Positions 23,085-35,400 of a stretch of DNA of 64,000 nucleotides are shown here, one piece after another. The notes beneath the pieces were generated by a model. That model was not told the origin of the DNA. It saw nothing but the letters and a program-made list of their open reading frames with translations, and did not search any database. Made by a program: the position numbers and the translations under genes. Where the stretch lies: NCBI RefSeq assembly GCF_032854445.1, contig NC_088300.1:29247608-29311607 (forward strand). The letters run 5' to 3'. The stretch comes from Liolophura sinensis (taxonomy: Eukaryota > Mollusca > Polyplacophora > Chitonida > Chitonidae). The stretch's first letter is position 1. Every line of letters begins with the position of its first letter.

Positions 23085-25838
23085 ACAAGTCGGCTACCGT
23101 TGTATAAAGAGTGGTCAACATCGATGAGTAGAGGTGGTTTCTCAAATTATCCCAGAATATATGTGGTCTGGATTTTACACATACAAAGTTAGTCGTGATG
23201 GTTACCAGCGATAATTTTGATATTAAATCTTCAAGCAAAATTCTGTAATTCACATAACTATTCTCCCATTTTTAAGGCTAAGTATCCCACCTTAGATCAC
23301 CATGAAATCGCCTGACTTAGCTCTTTAATACGGTATGTTAACTTACAAGGAGCAATTTTTCCTCGGGCTTGGCCTCTGATAGAATCAAGGGAGTCAGTTT
23401 ACGATACGTAATTTGCACATGCAATGAACTAAATTATTTCAATCGGGTGAAATGTTACTTTTTCCCATTGTTCCATGTCCGTTCAGGAAAAGAACACCAT
23501 CGATATGTTTCAAACCGCATCCAAACTCACCCTCTCCTGTTGAGAAACAGGACAAGGAAATACAATCATGTAATCCGTACCTCTTTCATCGGTAAGCATC
23601 TCTTCTGTAAGGAAATTCCCAAGACAGACCAGTGTTTAAATAGCTATTTATTCTAACAGCCATAGGTTGTCACATGTTGATGGAACTGCTGCTATCTCCG
23701 TCCATTAGGACCTAATTGAAGCACACCGAGGCTCTGGTCCAGGTGACGGACATTGTATTAACACGATTGCTGACTCCTATTGTCACTGCTCAGAAATTCG
23801 CAGAAAAAACACAGTAATGTTTTCGGTGTGAATACAACCTCCCGTAAATGTGACAAACAGTGCTTGTAGACACCGCATGTGGAGAAAAACAAAACGCCCT
23901 ACTAGCCAGTTGTCAGAATGCGTGCGATACTTACCCGTATTACAGTGTGTTACGTGGCTTTATACAAAATATATAAATATATACATCTTGAACAATTGAA
24001 TCGCATTTCCATAAAGCATTTAACAAATCACTCGCATTATTCCAACGCTTACTTTGAAACATCAGACTATTCCATTAGTTTAGCATGTAAGGCTAGTAAA
24101 ATGTTCTTTGTTTCCCTGTGTACCTTCAATGCCTTGTGCAACGTGATAATTGACACACTGCTATTTGAAAAGCACTCACGCATTCAGATGTTGTATATGT
24201 GCCTAAACAAGTATGCAAAGCTGCAAGTAATTTCATTTATATATTTGATTGGTGTTTTACGCCAAAATATGTGAAAGTGTATTTTAAACCGATACAAAAA
24301 TTCTGGAAACTTTTCAGATAAAACTTTTCAGATGACATGTTATGCGTAGCGCAAGTATAAGGCTGAAGGTTATGTTTCCTCAAGAATTCTTCAGAAAGTT
24401 ACATTTGTGGTGTTGTGATTTTCATAACTCTATACTGTCTAATGCAAAAAACAATACTTCATTGTGGCTGGAGCCGACTACAACTTTTCGATTTTATGAC
24501 TTATTCATCGCTTCAGCGCTTCATAAGTCGCATGGCTGCCATATAACAGGAAAAGAAGAGTAAAACAGAACTAAAAAAAGCAGTTTTACGAGTGTATGTC
24601 GTCACTCACAGCTACAGTCAGCTTCGCTGTATGAGGTGTACAATTTCTTCCACTGGGGCCGATTCCACGCCTTACCATACCAGGGGACATGGTAACAAGT
24701 CTTGCAGCTATGTATTCGTAACATTCTACTGTGTATGGTTGTCAGAGGATATAACGCTCCCTTTGGGTCACTGGCGCTGCACGAAACAAGCTTATTCGCA
24801 GGTGTTTACATGTACACAAATATATATATCTTCGCTATATCTAACACAATTCATCAGCTAATTTCATCAACTCATACGCTGCTTAGACGTCATCTAAAGC
24901 GATTTTGATTATAAGTTCATGCAGGGACAGAAATACAAGCAAATGTGTATTTAGCCTGGAAAACAGTTTAAAAACAATATAGTAGAGTTTTCTGTAATAA
25001 AGACCAGTACTGTATATAGTAAATATTTAAAATGTTTGCACTTAGGTTATTGGCTGATTAACTTTTCATGCAAACCTCAAAGTCAAAAAGGTTGATGTCG
25101 TAGTAATTGTCTAGTTACCAGATTGACATCAGCACGTCATTATTTGTCTAATAACTCTGTATAGTAATATCAGCAATCGCCAATGCAAGTGTTTGTCTGA
25201 CTGTTCAATATGCCATCACTGAATGCATTGTTCTAGGTTGCTCAGTCAGCAAACCTAAAACTACTGTGAAAGTTTGTCCACGAAACCTGCCGATGTTAAA
25301 CGTTTTATGAAGTTTACATTGAGTCTCAATCAATCTGTATTCCGTGTCTATGGCAAAGGAACAGAGGAAGCGTGGTGTTTTCTGGCGCATACATCCTCTG
25401 GAAGACATTTAGTTTATAATGGAAATAGCTTAAGGGATATCTAACCATATATACCAACCTCTTCCTCTCCCTGAGTTAATGTACCGTTGCAAAAAGAAAT
25501 CATTTTAAAAAAGACGTAATACAACGAAGGCGAAAACAATATCATTTCTATTACATATTAATATACCTCATAGGGTAATTTTCAGTTTCCATTGGTGGAG
25601 AGACGGTCACATGATATTACAGATGATGATTATGTCACATGATGATTATATCAGCTCGAAAGAAGTGATTTTCAATCACTTCTCAGAGGTGGGGCTTTGG
25701 GAGCTGATAATCCCTGATGTCCCACTCCACAGCATGCACTATCTATATATTATTACATACTTGGAGCCCCTGTGGCCGATCGGGTTAGCACACAAGCGCT
25801 ATGGAATGACCCAGAAACACAAATAAATAAATAAATGC
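23085..25838 (-). repeat. DUP-1 module copy D (reverse orientation)
   Basis: Contains blocks T, S, R and Q in reverse order relative to A and B, then the shared SINE (25770-25838). Block S carries a clean SINE-1-like tail (TTTGATTGGTGTTTTACGCC, about 24236-24275), which is decayed in A (11390) and B (16320). A 95-aa ORF (23369-23656) over block S is not preserved as a reading frame in copy B, so I do not call it a gene. The left edge near 23085 matches the right edge of copy A. Confidence 0.75.
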
Positions 25839-27080
25839 CAAAGGAACAGGGGTAGCGTGGTGTTTTCTGGCGCATACATCCTCTGGAAGACATTTAGTTT
25901 ATAATGGAAATAGCTTAAGGGATATCTAACCATATATACCAACCTCTTCCTCTTCCTGAGTTAATGTACCGTTGAAAACGGTATCCAAATTCAAAAAAGA
26001 CGTAATGCAAGGGAGGCGAAACAACATCATATCAACTACATATTATTACTCACTGAAAGATAATAGAGGAGGAGTTTTGTAAGGCCCAAAGTACTGCATA
26101 CCTGATCGAAGCAACAGGTGTAGCAATATATTAAATATCAGGAAAAAACATAGTGGCCGCGGATTCTAGCCATGTTATAAAAAAATGAAGTATAAAGCAC
26201 AATGGTCCGTATAGATGGTTAGAATATATACCATCGACCTTAATGAATTCTTTTTTCAAATTTTTGACACCCCGAGAGCTGACCACTTGTGGTTTATAGC
26301 CGTCTAATACTTTGTGTATGTCCTTCACGACTGGATTGTTCTGACCTGACAAAATTTTCACAGTTCTACGTTTCATTGCTGGTAATGGTTCTGATTATAT
26401 GTCTCTATGAACAACCGATGTCTGGGGTAAAGATCTCGAAGACGTCAGCCATTATTAGAAGGCGCCATGTGGACTTTTTGTACAAATGTAAGATGATATC
26501 ATATCATATGGACATAGACCGTTGTATGATACACACGTTAATACCGCCTGGGGGAAATGTTTCATTTCCCCAGTTTTTAAACTCAAGCGATAAGGGATTT
26601 TTTTTCCCCAAAGAGACAATAACTTGTCACGGATTACGTTCACATGGAGCGTTGTATTGCGATTTCATATCAAAGTCAACACAACATCAAACACGTAACT
26701 CAGTTGTCAACAAAATGCCAACAAACTAGCAGATTCTACAGAGAGATATGGCTTTTAAAAATTTAAATTTTGGCTGTAAAGGATTGTAATGAAGTATATC
26801 TCTTGAGAATGACGTTAAATAACAATCAAATGAAGATATAGTACATCATCATGCGGTTGTTCACGCATACTAATAATATCGCTCTCCACGTAATTGACAA
26901 ACCGGGATTCAATCGCAAGGAGGATCATTCTAAAAGTCTTGGTTTCTTGGGCCAAGCACCGATCTTAACTGTACTACACGGGTAGGCTCACACTGCCATA
27001 GTATGGTCGAAGTCATGAAAGTGAGGCTAAACAGACAGTCAAATAGACCCTTTCAGATCAGCTGTTAACCGAGGAGGTGC
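25839..27080 (-). repeat. DUP-1 module copy E, fused to copy D
   Basis: 25839-26050 repeats about 200 bases of block Q already present at 25355-25560 (GGCGCATACATCCTCTGGAA), directly after the AAAT tail of the shared SINE. 26150-26760 is block P (GAAGGCGCCATGTGGACTTT) and 27000-27080 continues it weakly. The second SINE flank expected here is missing, so a rearrangement joined at or near the SINE tail. Confidence 0.7.
26131..26376 (-). CDS. Hypothetical 81-aa ORF in DUP-1 copy E
   Basis: An ATG-initiated frame begins MKRRTVKILSGQNNP and ends with a hydrophobic stretch (about residues 58-69). The homologous DNA in copy B (14506-14680, plus strand) also starts ATG-AAA and stays open for about 60 codons, but indels shift its frame so the middle of the peptide differs. 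Copy C has stops. This mixed pattern argues against a conserved protein; it is noted because the two starts coincide. Confidence 0.15.
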   Translation of the reverse strand: MKRRTVKILSGQNNPVVKDIHKVLDGYKPQVVSSRGVKNLKKEFIKVDGIYSNHLYGPLCFILHFFITWLESAATMFFPDI

Positions 27081-29120
27081 AGTTGTAACTGCGCCGAATG
27101 GAAGCCTGTATGCATGAAGAGCCCTTAACAACTAGACAACCTTCAACCAATTACTGTTTCGTTGTTTTTGTTTTCACTGACATTGACGATCAGTCAGTAG
27201 TTGAGCGAGATGGTCGATCTACACGCAACACAACAACAAAGCATCTGTACAGTTGCCTGTAACAGGATTCTCAAAATGGATAGGTTTATTAACATGAAAT
27301 TTGATGTCACAAATCACATAGGATTATATGTTCTTCGTGTCTTTAATGTTAATACTAATCAAAATGGTAACCAATGAGGGCTGGATTTTTGTGGAAATCA
27401 CGAACTGCAAATACTGGAGAAAATTTGTTTCTGTGACCAGCAGCTTTGTAGGTCGTTCTGTCTGTCAGATGTTAAACATCCTACCTTTTTAACACTGATC
27501 ATTTAGCTGACGCGGGGTCTGAGTACAAGATAACATCGACATTTGGGGGATTCCGCAGCAATGGCCAATTTGAGCTTATTTTCTTTGGCGCGGAGAAATC
27601 AAGAATACATTTGCACCATGTCTTTGGCGGAACAAATTTCAGAACAGGACTCGCACTGTTTACATGAAAATTCCTAGCTTGCAGTTCTAGCGCGTGGAAC
27701 GTTTGGATTGACAGTGAAAGATTGCTGTTTTCTTGAAGAATTAAGAGGCTTTCCTTCGCTGTTTTATACAATCTAATCACAGCCTGAAAGCGATCGGCTA
27801 TGAATGCCCCATGTGTATAACTTTTAAAACACCCCCACTTTGACCACGTCAATGACGAAGACTAACGTGGCAAGGAAAAAACATTCTGTTTTCTGTTGAG
27901 CAATGTCAAGCGACATCTTGGAACAATCTGAATATCTAACCTTGAAACTTGTAAAAAAAAAAAACACAGTTTCGCCTGTGTACTCTTTAAAAGTAACTGT
28001 TTATTCGTTGTGTGTCAAAGACAGACGTAAAGTCACAACAAATTTTTTACGACAGGTCTTTGCATATGAGAGATCGAAACCATATGCTTCACTTTGATGT
28101 CGCATCTTAGGCCAATCACATCGCCACAATTTTCAGCCTTCGGTAACAATAAGTCAGCACTCACACTGTAGCTGTTTTCAAAAGTTGCAATTTTTTATTG
28201 TTCTTATTTTGTTGTGACATGCCAATGTTTAAGGATTGTAAAAATCATCGTTATTTCATCCATTTTAACCAATTAAGGCACTCTGTTTTCCCTGCCGTTT
28301 GTAAATAAATTAAATATACATGTATCACTGTACATACCAGATTTTATTGAACTCATTTTTTGGCTCTAAGACAAACGCAGTTTTAGAAATTCGCGTCTTA
28401 TAACTTGTTTTTTTTTTTAATTTTAAGATCTATACAAAGTCTAAAAAGCTCCTTTGACAAAGAAAATGAGGAAGAGAGAAAACATTTCGTTGTGGGGGTT
28501 TTTCTTCTTTAGATCGAGGCTTGGGTAAATGAAAAACATGCTAATTCTGAATGATTACACTGTGTTATACCAGATGTGACGTTTTTCTCGCTTCTTCAGA
28601 GTTGAATCACATAGCCGTGTCAAGTCTATCCGGAGCTGTGTGTGTAGGCTGGAAGTATCTCTAACTGGTAAAATTAGGCCCTCACTTAAGCTGTCTGTCA
28701 GCTCGAGACTCGGATATTGACACCTAAATGATTGATCGATTATATGTGTGACAACTGTCGTCATTGTGAACAAGAAATCTATGCGGGGGGTCCAATTGGC
28801 CAAGCCCTAATAACTCATGAAATTAAATTCTGAGAACGTCTGATATAAATACCTTAGCCGCAGTGATTACTATCTCGGGATATTAGATCACAGACTTGTC
28901 AAAACTTTTGTGGAGTTTGACAAAAAAAACTTTTAGAGCGAGGCACAACTCTGCAGCGTCTCAGGAACTCAAAGAAATGTTGTTGTCCTTTTTTTATGAG
29001 ACAAAGACTATCAAGGGTTAAGCTTCGGATATATATTAGCGCGCCAAAAAATCGGAAACCGGTTTTAAAGAAGTAAAATACTGACCTGCTATAGTTTTTA
29101 AGACACTAAATTTCCTGTTC
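27081..29120. other. Unassigned stretch left of the candidate gene
   Basis: Contains a 117-aa minus-strand ORF (27499-27852) without recognised motifs. A splice-bounded segment at 28603-28670 (acceptor CTCGCTTCTTCAG, donor GTAAAA) is open in one frame, but its phase does not fit the next candidate exon in its open frame. No firm call. Confidence 0.35.
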
Positions 29121-29123
29121 TAG

Positions 29124-29186
29124 GCGAAGAATATATTGAATACAGCTATGACTGAGATCGAAGAACTCGGCTTCAGCATGTTTGAG
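29124..29186 (+). CDS. Candidate 63-nt coding exon, gene unknown
   Basis: Acceptor TTTCCTGTTCTAG (ending 29123) and donor GTAATC (29187) bound exactly 21 codons, phase 0 at both ends. The peptide AKNILNTAMTEIEELGFSMF is helical and charged. It joins in frame to the candidate exon at 30104. No family was recognised. Short splice-bounded frames occur by chance, so confidence is low. Confidence 0.25.
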
Positions 29187-30103
29187 GTAATCATTACTGA
29201 CGTGAAATAACTCAAGTATTCTCCGGGGTTTTTGCAGTGTCAGTGAAATAATAAAAAATGACATCCCAAGTTAATCGTCCGACTTATACATGCTCTTTTT
29301 ACTTTAATGGATTCTTTGTTGTCGACGCCCGCACTACTTGTAGCCCTCGTAGTATTCCCGTTGAAGATCAGCTCACAAGCTGACGTCCGCCTCGGGTACT
29401 TAACCACGATCTCTGCCGACCCAATACTACGGCATGTCCGAATTTCTCCACGCAGAGATTGACTTCAAGGGGCATCTTGACATCTGTCTTACCAGTTCCA
29501 TCACAACGGCTTTGCTTTACACGGTCATGAATCAATAACCTACAAAGTTCCTCTTATTTGTCCACCAACTGTCGCCTTCTGTCCTAAGCTAATGGAGCTA
29601 CAGTCTCCGCATTAACCAATTCGTCCGGAACCAATGGACAAAGAAGTCGTTTTATTAAGTCAAAAATTATCGAATTTTTGAAAACGTGACGACACGTCTT
29701 TATAATCTAAGATTGCTCAGTATTAAATTACCTAATACTCAAATAGCTCGCGTGCCATTCAGTTCTCTCCAGCTAATAATATCATTACAAAGGCCATTTG
29801 CATACGACACACATTTGTGAGCCATGAACGTCAGTTTATAATTAATTTACTGTTTGCTCAAAAAAGGTAATTAGAACACCGGAATTTTTGATAGTTCGTT
29901 GAACAACCTCTGCCTAACATTGTAATTGGCAACTCAAAGAGCATCCCTTTAGGCTAAAAGATTAGTTGAAAATGTTCAAAAAATGATTAATGTAGCAAAG
30001 AGTAGCCATTTTTCTGTCGTGCCGTTAAAGTAATTATGAGCAGGATGATGTGTTACTGTTTTTGTTTTTGATATAAAATATTTCCAACCACTCAACTTTT
30101 CAG

Positions 30104-30283
30104 GCAAAACAGATGTCAATAATGGAGGTATTGTTACGTCATGATAAATCAGTGTTGTACATCAGCACTGTCCAGAAACATTTCCATTCACTCAATAATG
30201 GCGTGGCACCTCGACCATGTAACGAATTCCTGAGTACTTTAAACGAATGTCTCCGGGGCGGAAAACGCTTTGACACTAAGTAA
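30104..30283 (+). CDS. Candidate terminal coding exon following 29124-29186
   Basis: After the acceptor CAACTTTTCAG (ending 30103) the frame stays open for 59 codons to TAA at 30281, phase 0, matching the upstream donor. The peptide includes CNEFLSTLNECLRGGKRFDT near its end. The joined product of the two exons would be 80 residues of an incomplete protein. No domain was recognised. The 917-bp intron shows no repeats. Confidence 0.25.
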   Translation, partial: AKQMSIMEVLLRHDKSVLYISTVQKHFHSLNNGVAPRPCNEFLSTLNECLRGGKRFDTK

Positions 30284-31280
30284 AAAAAACGATAGATTTA
30301 GAGCAAGCCACTTGTGGAATACCCATTGATCAGTCATAAAGACCATGGATATGAAATTAAAGAAGGCAGAAATTTGTCTGAGTCGGTAAAAGGGAAAAGG
30401 TCATTCCGCCACTAGGTCCGTTGGCTACAGTGTTTCGTGACTATCTCCCTTAATCGCTTCTAACCGAAAACTTATGCCTTACGAATGGATTATCAGATAA
30501 TCCCTTACTTTTTATAATGTACTTAGAACTTCAGATAAAAGTCAGAACTGCGCAGTCTGAACCATAACAAATCTTGAAAGCTTATTCACTAAATGTACAT
30601 CACCTACAGCGTAGGCATCAAGTATTAAAGCATCAAGGAATTTTGACATCAGTAACATTTAAAGGTTTCAAATGAGTTATCGATTATTGTTTGTTGATAT
30701 TAGTCAATATATGTGTCTTGTTCCCTCAAACTCAAAATATCGATTCGATCCGATTCCCCCGATCTCACTGGTAATAATAAGCCATTGATGACACTAGTAA
30801 GTTTCGCAGAGTAACCTTAGTTTTTTGATCTCTAGTTCCCCCCCATCAAAGAAAGTGACCGCCATCCTACAGTTCGTGAGTATGGCGATTAAACAATAAT
30901 AAAAACAAATTTAATAAAATGAATAAAAGAAAAGATCAGTTCTAAGTCACACAGAAGCACAATCGACTTCATAATCATTACATGGGATCTGTTGGACGTA
31001 GATTTGCTACATGGATTGTGTTGATTGTCTTTTAGCCTCAACAACCCCTTTATTCTAAAATAAAATGGAACATAAATTGAAAGTGCTTCTTTTCAAAATA
31101 ACAAATCCACATTGTTCATAGCAGATTGGCGAAAACATAAAATATCACACCCAGTTTTAACACTGTTTTCAGTGGGTTGTTTAGGCGCCTTCGAATGCCA
31201 CAGTTGGCAATAAATAAATAAACCAAAGTCTTGAAGTCTTTTCCAGATATTCAAATCAGACACAAATCAAGGGCCAACTC
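30284..31280. other. Intergenic stretch with a SINE tail remnant
   Basis: At about 30855-30930 a worn SINE-1-like 3' end is seen (GTGAGTATGGCGATTAAACA followed by AATAAA-rich DNA). Otherwise no feature. Confidence 0.4.
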
Positions 31281-31287
31281 AGTGGTT

Positions 31288-31400
31288 TGGATGTTGTGCT
31301 TGGTGTTTTCGGCATGGCATTCCAGTGAGGCACACAACACATGTCGGCATTGAGCCCGGCCTACCACAGGGAGACACCGTTGTGTTGTGACTGAAGTAAT
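31288..31400 (+). repeat. SINE-2 core fragment
   Basis: GGCATGGCATTCCAGTGAGG and GCCCGGCCTACCACAGGGAG match the conserved SINE-2 centre, which in reverse appears as CTGCCTCACTGGAACACCAT at 50.69 kb. Head and tail are not recognisable. Confidence 0.55.
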
Positions 31401-31894
31401 GTTACGGTAAACCTTATACAAACAACATATACCTTATTCTTCTTTACTCGAAGAGGGGTATGCTTGATGTGTAACATGGAGAGTGAATATACAAAACGAG
31501 GAAAATACTTTTAATTTTTAATGGAAAAAAATGTTTTCGTCTTAAAGAAAGTACAGCATTATGCGTTAGACAATTTAACAATTCTATAGGCTTCTACTTG
31601 TTAATAGTTTTATTCCAGTTGGTAAAATCGCTGTTTAAAGAAATTAATGATTCGGATTTTTGCCAGTAGAGAATGTGTAACATCACCATAGTTGTGACGT
31701 ACAAGTTATTCTATGACCGCTTGGTGAAACGGGGCACAGGTAACTACACTCGACGGCCGTTCGTCTGGTCACATCAGGTCTATGTTTTCACCAGGTAAGC
31801 AAACGTCAGTAGACCATAACCAGGCTCTTCTAAGATGGCTGGTGAAAAGAGAAGTCTGGTGAAAATATTTTCTTTCGTAAAACAACGTTCTGGG

Positions 31895-32465
31895 TTTGGT
31901 CCATTTCGGCTATTCCTTGATCTTTCCTGAAAATTATACCATGTATAATGAAAAGGGATACCATGTACCATTCCCATGTCCATGGTTTGGTCCAGATCGA
32001 CCATCTTTCCTTAAAATAATGCATGACTCCGAGAAAAGGGACACGATGTACCATTCCCATGTCCATGGTTTGGTCCAGATCGACCATCTTTCCTTAAAAT
32101 TATGCATGACTCCGAGAAAAGGGATACGATGTACCATTCCCGTGTCCATGGTTTGGTGCAGATCGACCATCTTTCCTTAAAATAATGCATGACTCCGAGA
32201 AAAGGGACACGATGTACCATTCCCGTGTCCATGGTTTGGTGCACATCGACTATCTTTCCTTAAAATAATGCATGACTCCGAGAAAAGGGATACCATGTAC
32301 CATTCCCGTGTCCATGGTTTGGTGCACATCGACTATCTTTCCTTAAAATAATGCATGACTCCGAGAAAAGGGATACCATGTACCATTCCCGTGTCCGTGC
32401 AGATCGACCATCTTTCCTTAAAATAATGCATGACTCCAAGAAAAGCGATACTATGTACCATCGCC
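31895..32465 (+). repeat. 83-bp tandem repeat array, about 7 copies
   Basis: GAC(C/T)ATCTTTCCTTAAAA recurs at 31999, 32082, 32165, 32248 and 32331 (exact 83-base period), then at 32406 after a unit that lost 8 bases. A diverged first unit starts near 31916. Each unit has CATGACTCCGAGAAAAGG and GATGTACCATTCCCGTGTCC. Because 83 is not a multiple of 3, the overlapping 74-94 aa ORFs on both strands are artefacts. Confidence 0.95.
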
Positions 32466-32469
32466 ATCT

Positions 32470-35400
32470 TCTTGATATGAAGCTTAGATTCTAGTCTTCA
32501 CCACACAGGCTTGAAAGTGTAACCATTACGGACGAGAGTTGATCTTTTATACACTGGGGCATTGACCCTACATCGTGAGAGAGTATCTGAAGCCACAATA
32601 AACGTGGTATAAGAAAAAAAACCTTGCGCATAAGTACACTATGATCAACTATAAAACATAGCTGTATTAGATATTGCTATGGGTTCATTTTTATGACTTT
32701 GGTCTATGCCAAATAGACCAAATGTAGGTTCATCATCCTAGTGTTCTGGTGCATAAATGAGCCGTAGATAACAGCTACATGCTATATCGTTGCTTTTTAA
32801 TTCGGTCATATAGCTGGTGTCGTCGTTGCTTTAACTGATTAGTACACCAAGCTCATTACAGTTCCCTGCACGTCAGCAAGAAATTGAAACTGTCCCACAA
32901 GGGGTTGGATTAATATTTGGTTTCATAACCTCGAATGTCTACACTCAGAAGAACTAAGGGACTATTATATTCCAATCGGCTGGTGCTTCGGAATAAAACT
33001 GGCGGTGGCAGTAAATGTCTGTGTGGACGGCGTATTCGCGTCAGAGCAGACCAGATTCTGGTCTATCACAAACTCTAATCGGCCGCCTCTCGGTTAACAC
33101 TCGAGCAATAAAGTAACCTTTGAAGAATCGCACGGAATTGATATTTCTCCATGCTGCTTCGCTGAACGAACTGTCGTACAATTACATAATGTTGCCTGAG
33201 AGTCGACAAGCCTTAACTGAACATCAGAATCCAAGATGCTATTGATCTCGCAAGCTAGAAAATGTTTTTAATCGGTCATGACATGAAATAGATTATTATT
33301 CTCTATTGGATGCCATGTCACAGGGATGTGATAAAAACACGCATCGCCCTTTAGCCTGCCACCCCCTCCAGCCCTGGGGTAGGCATTTGCCTGTAACCTT
33401 ACTGTGAGTGACAGGAAAACTGAATATTGGGTTTGCACCAGCAATGTTGACTTTGTCGAATAGTGGAAAAAGTGACATCCCTTCTTAATGCTTGAACACG
33501 TGTTCACGTCACGGGATTGCAGCCCGGAAAAGTGAGAGCTGTCCGGCTTGCCAGGAAACTTATTGATCCCAAACGACAGTTATCTGTCCCACTTCCAGGG
33601 CTGAGGAATTTACTTAACACAGGTTTCTGGGCATGTGTCAGCTACAGTCAATTAGTCGGCATTGTGGTCGGATGGCAAAGTATCGGGTCATTGGAAATGT
33701 TCAGGTTATACAGACTCCTCTAAGTAGCAGACTGGTCGGGAACAATTGGCATTGCCTTGACAACCTTTTAATTAAGCCGCCGACAAAACGTGAGTCGATT
33801 CCTAGAGATGACTCCTTGGTAAAACGGCAATGTACTTCACCGAGTCAGAAATACACAATGTATGTATTAATACTTCTGTTCAGACGAATTATTAACATAC
33901 TATTCATATCGGACAGAAGTTTCTAGCAGACAGCTCTTCATACTTGGCCTACACTTGTCATTTGCTGACAGGTGCTCACTAGCTAGCTCCGATCGAAACA
34001 CCGTATGTGTTGGTCTCTCGTCTTAGAATATGGTATATGGTGTGGAGGTGACATTGTTCATGATGCGTTTTGGCCCATGACGAGCAGAGATTTCACAACC
34101 GCACCAAAAGCAGTTTTTAACATGTATACGTGTGATTGCTCACTGGTTCACTATCATTGGAGGGTTACGCTTTCTGGATACAAAGGAATCATATCCCATC
34201 TGGTAATTTTGGTCAACCGCTGCCATACCTTTGCAACGGTCGGAGATTCTCAGATACCAAAATAAATAAGACACAGTAAGGTCTCCCTGTCCATAAGCTA
34301 CATAATACTCATAGATGAATGAAATAACTGGTACTATCGCATGAACATCCCCAAATTTGGTACTTGCCTGGTAACCAACACCCACCTCAGTGGGTAAGGC
34401 ATCAGTAAGGCTGTACCATAATATGTGTGTGTCGATACTGGAACTTGTTAGTCTCGAAAGGACACCGTGGTGAAAACTCACAGAAGGAGATAGTATAACA
34501 GCTGTTACAGTTGTATTCGTCCCCGATGCATGACTTACACGCACAGCAGTCACCACTCATTTAATTAGCTTTACTGAGCAGTTCTCTAACAGCTTGTGCT
34601 ATATTTAACCGCAATCCAACTTCTGTTGTCATTCAACAGCCTTCCAACAAAAGTGAACAAAAGTAAATCACTGTAGATAAATCTACGGCGCGTTGCATCT
34701 AAAAAGTCGGACAGAGTTGGTAAAAGCTGAGAAAAGTTCGATTTTGCGGTTTGGCTATTAAGGAACTTTTGCCATCGCATAAAACACACCTGACGAATAG
34801 CTAAAGCGTCGGAGTGCGCGTGATTACAGATTGTGATGTCGACAATGTTCACGTGTGGGGAGACAGCATTTAGTCGGGGATGGGCTACCTGCGTAGCACT
34901 ATGCCTTGAGGGGTCCATCCATGTCTGACATATATGGGAAATTTTGGCTAATGACAAATGATGTAGCACATGGGGTTAAAAACTGTATATGTATAAAGAT
35001 TCAGAACATCATGAAGAGTGTGACAAACAGTATTCTCCTCGTCGAGAACGTGGCCACCTGATTACCTCAGCTTTCTATAACGTCCTTGTTGCCAGGCTAT
35101 CTGTTTCTTGTTGCAGAATGGCGCCATTATGATTGTATGTGCACACACAGGAAGCCCTACACAGTGTACTCTCCAGAGCATATCTTACTACACTTCCTAT
35201 TAAGCAAATTGCCTCTCAGTCAAATACGAGCCAAAAAATATATTTTAAAATAATGAGAACACTGTTGTAGGGTTCTGGTCGATCTTGTTTGTCAAGACTT
35301 TCCTCTTATCCGACACATTTAAGGCTTCAGTTTTAGTTGTGTAATCCGCATAACACCAGATTAGTTCATGTAATCAGTGTATCCGATCCAAAAACTGCGC

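Noticed and set aside
23369-23656. 95-aa ORF as a gene
   Set aside because: The homologous DNA in copies A and B has stops and frameshifts in this frame.
31780-32244. Overlapping ORFs on both strands
   Set aside because: By-products of the 83-bp tandem array.
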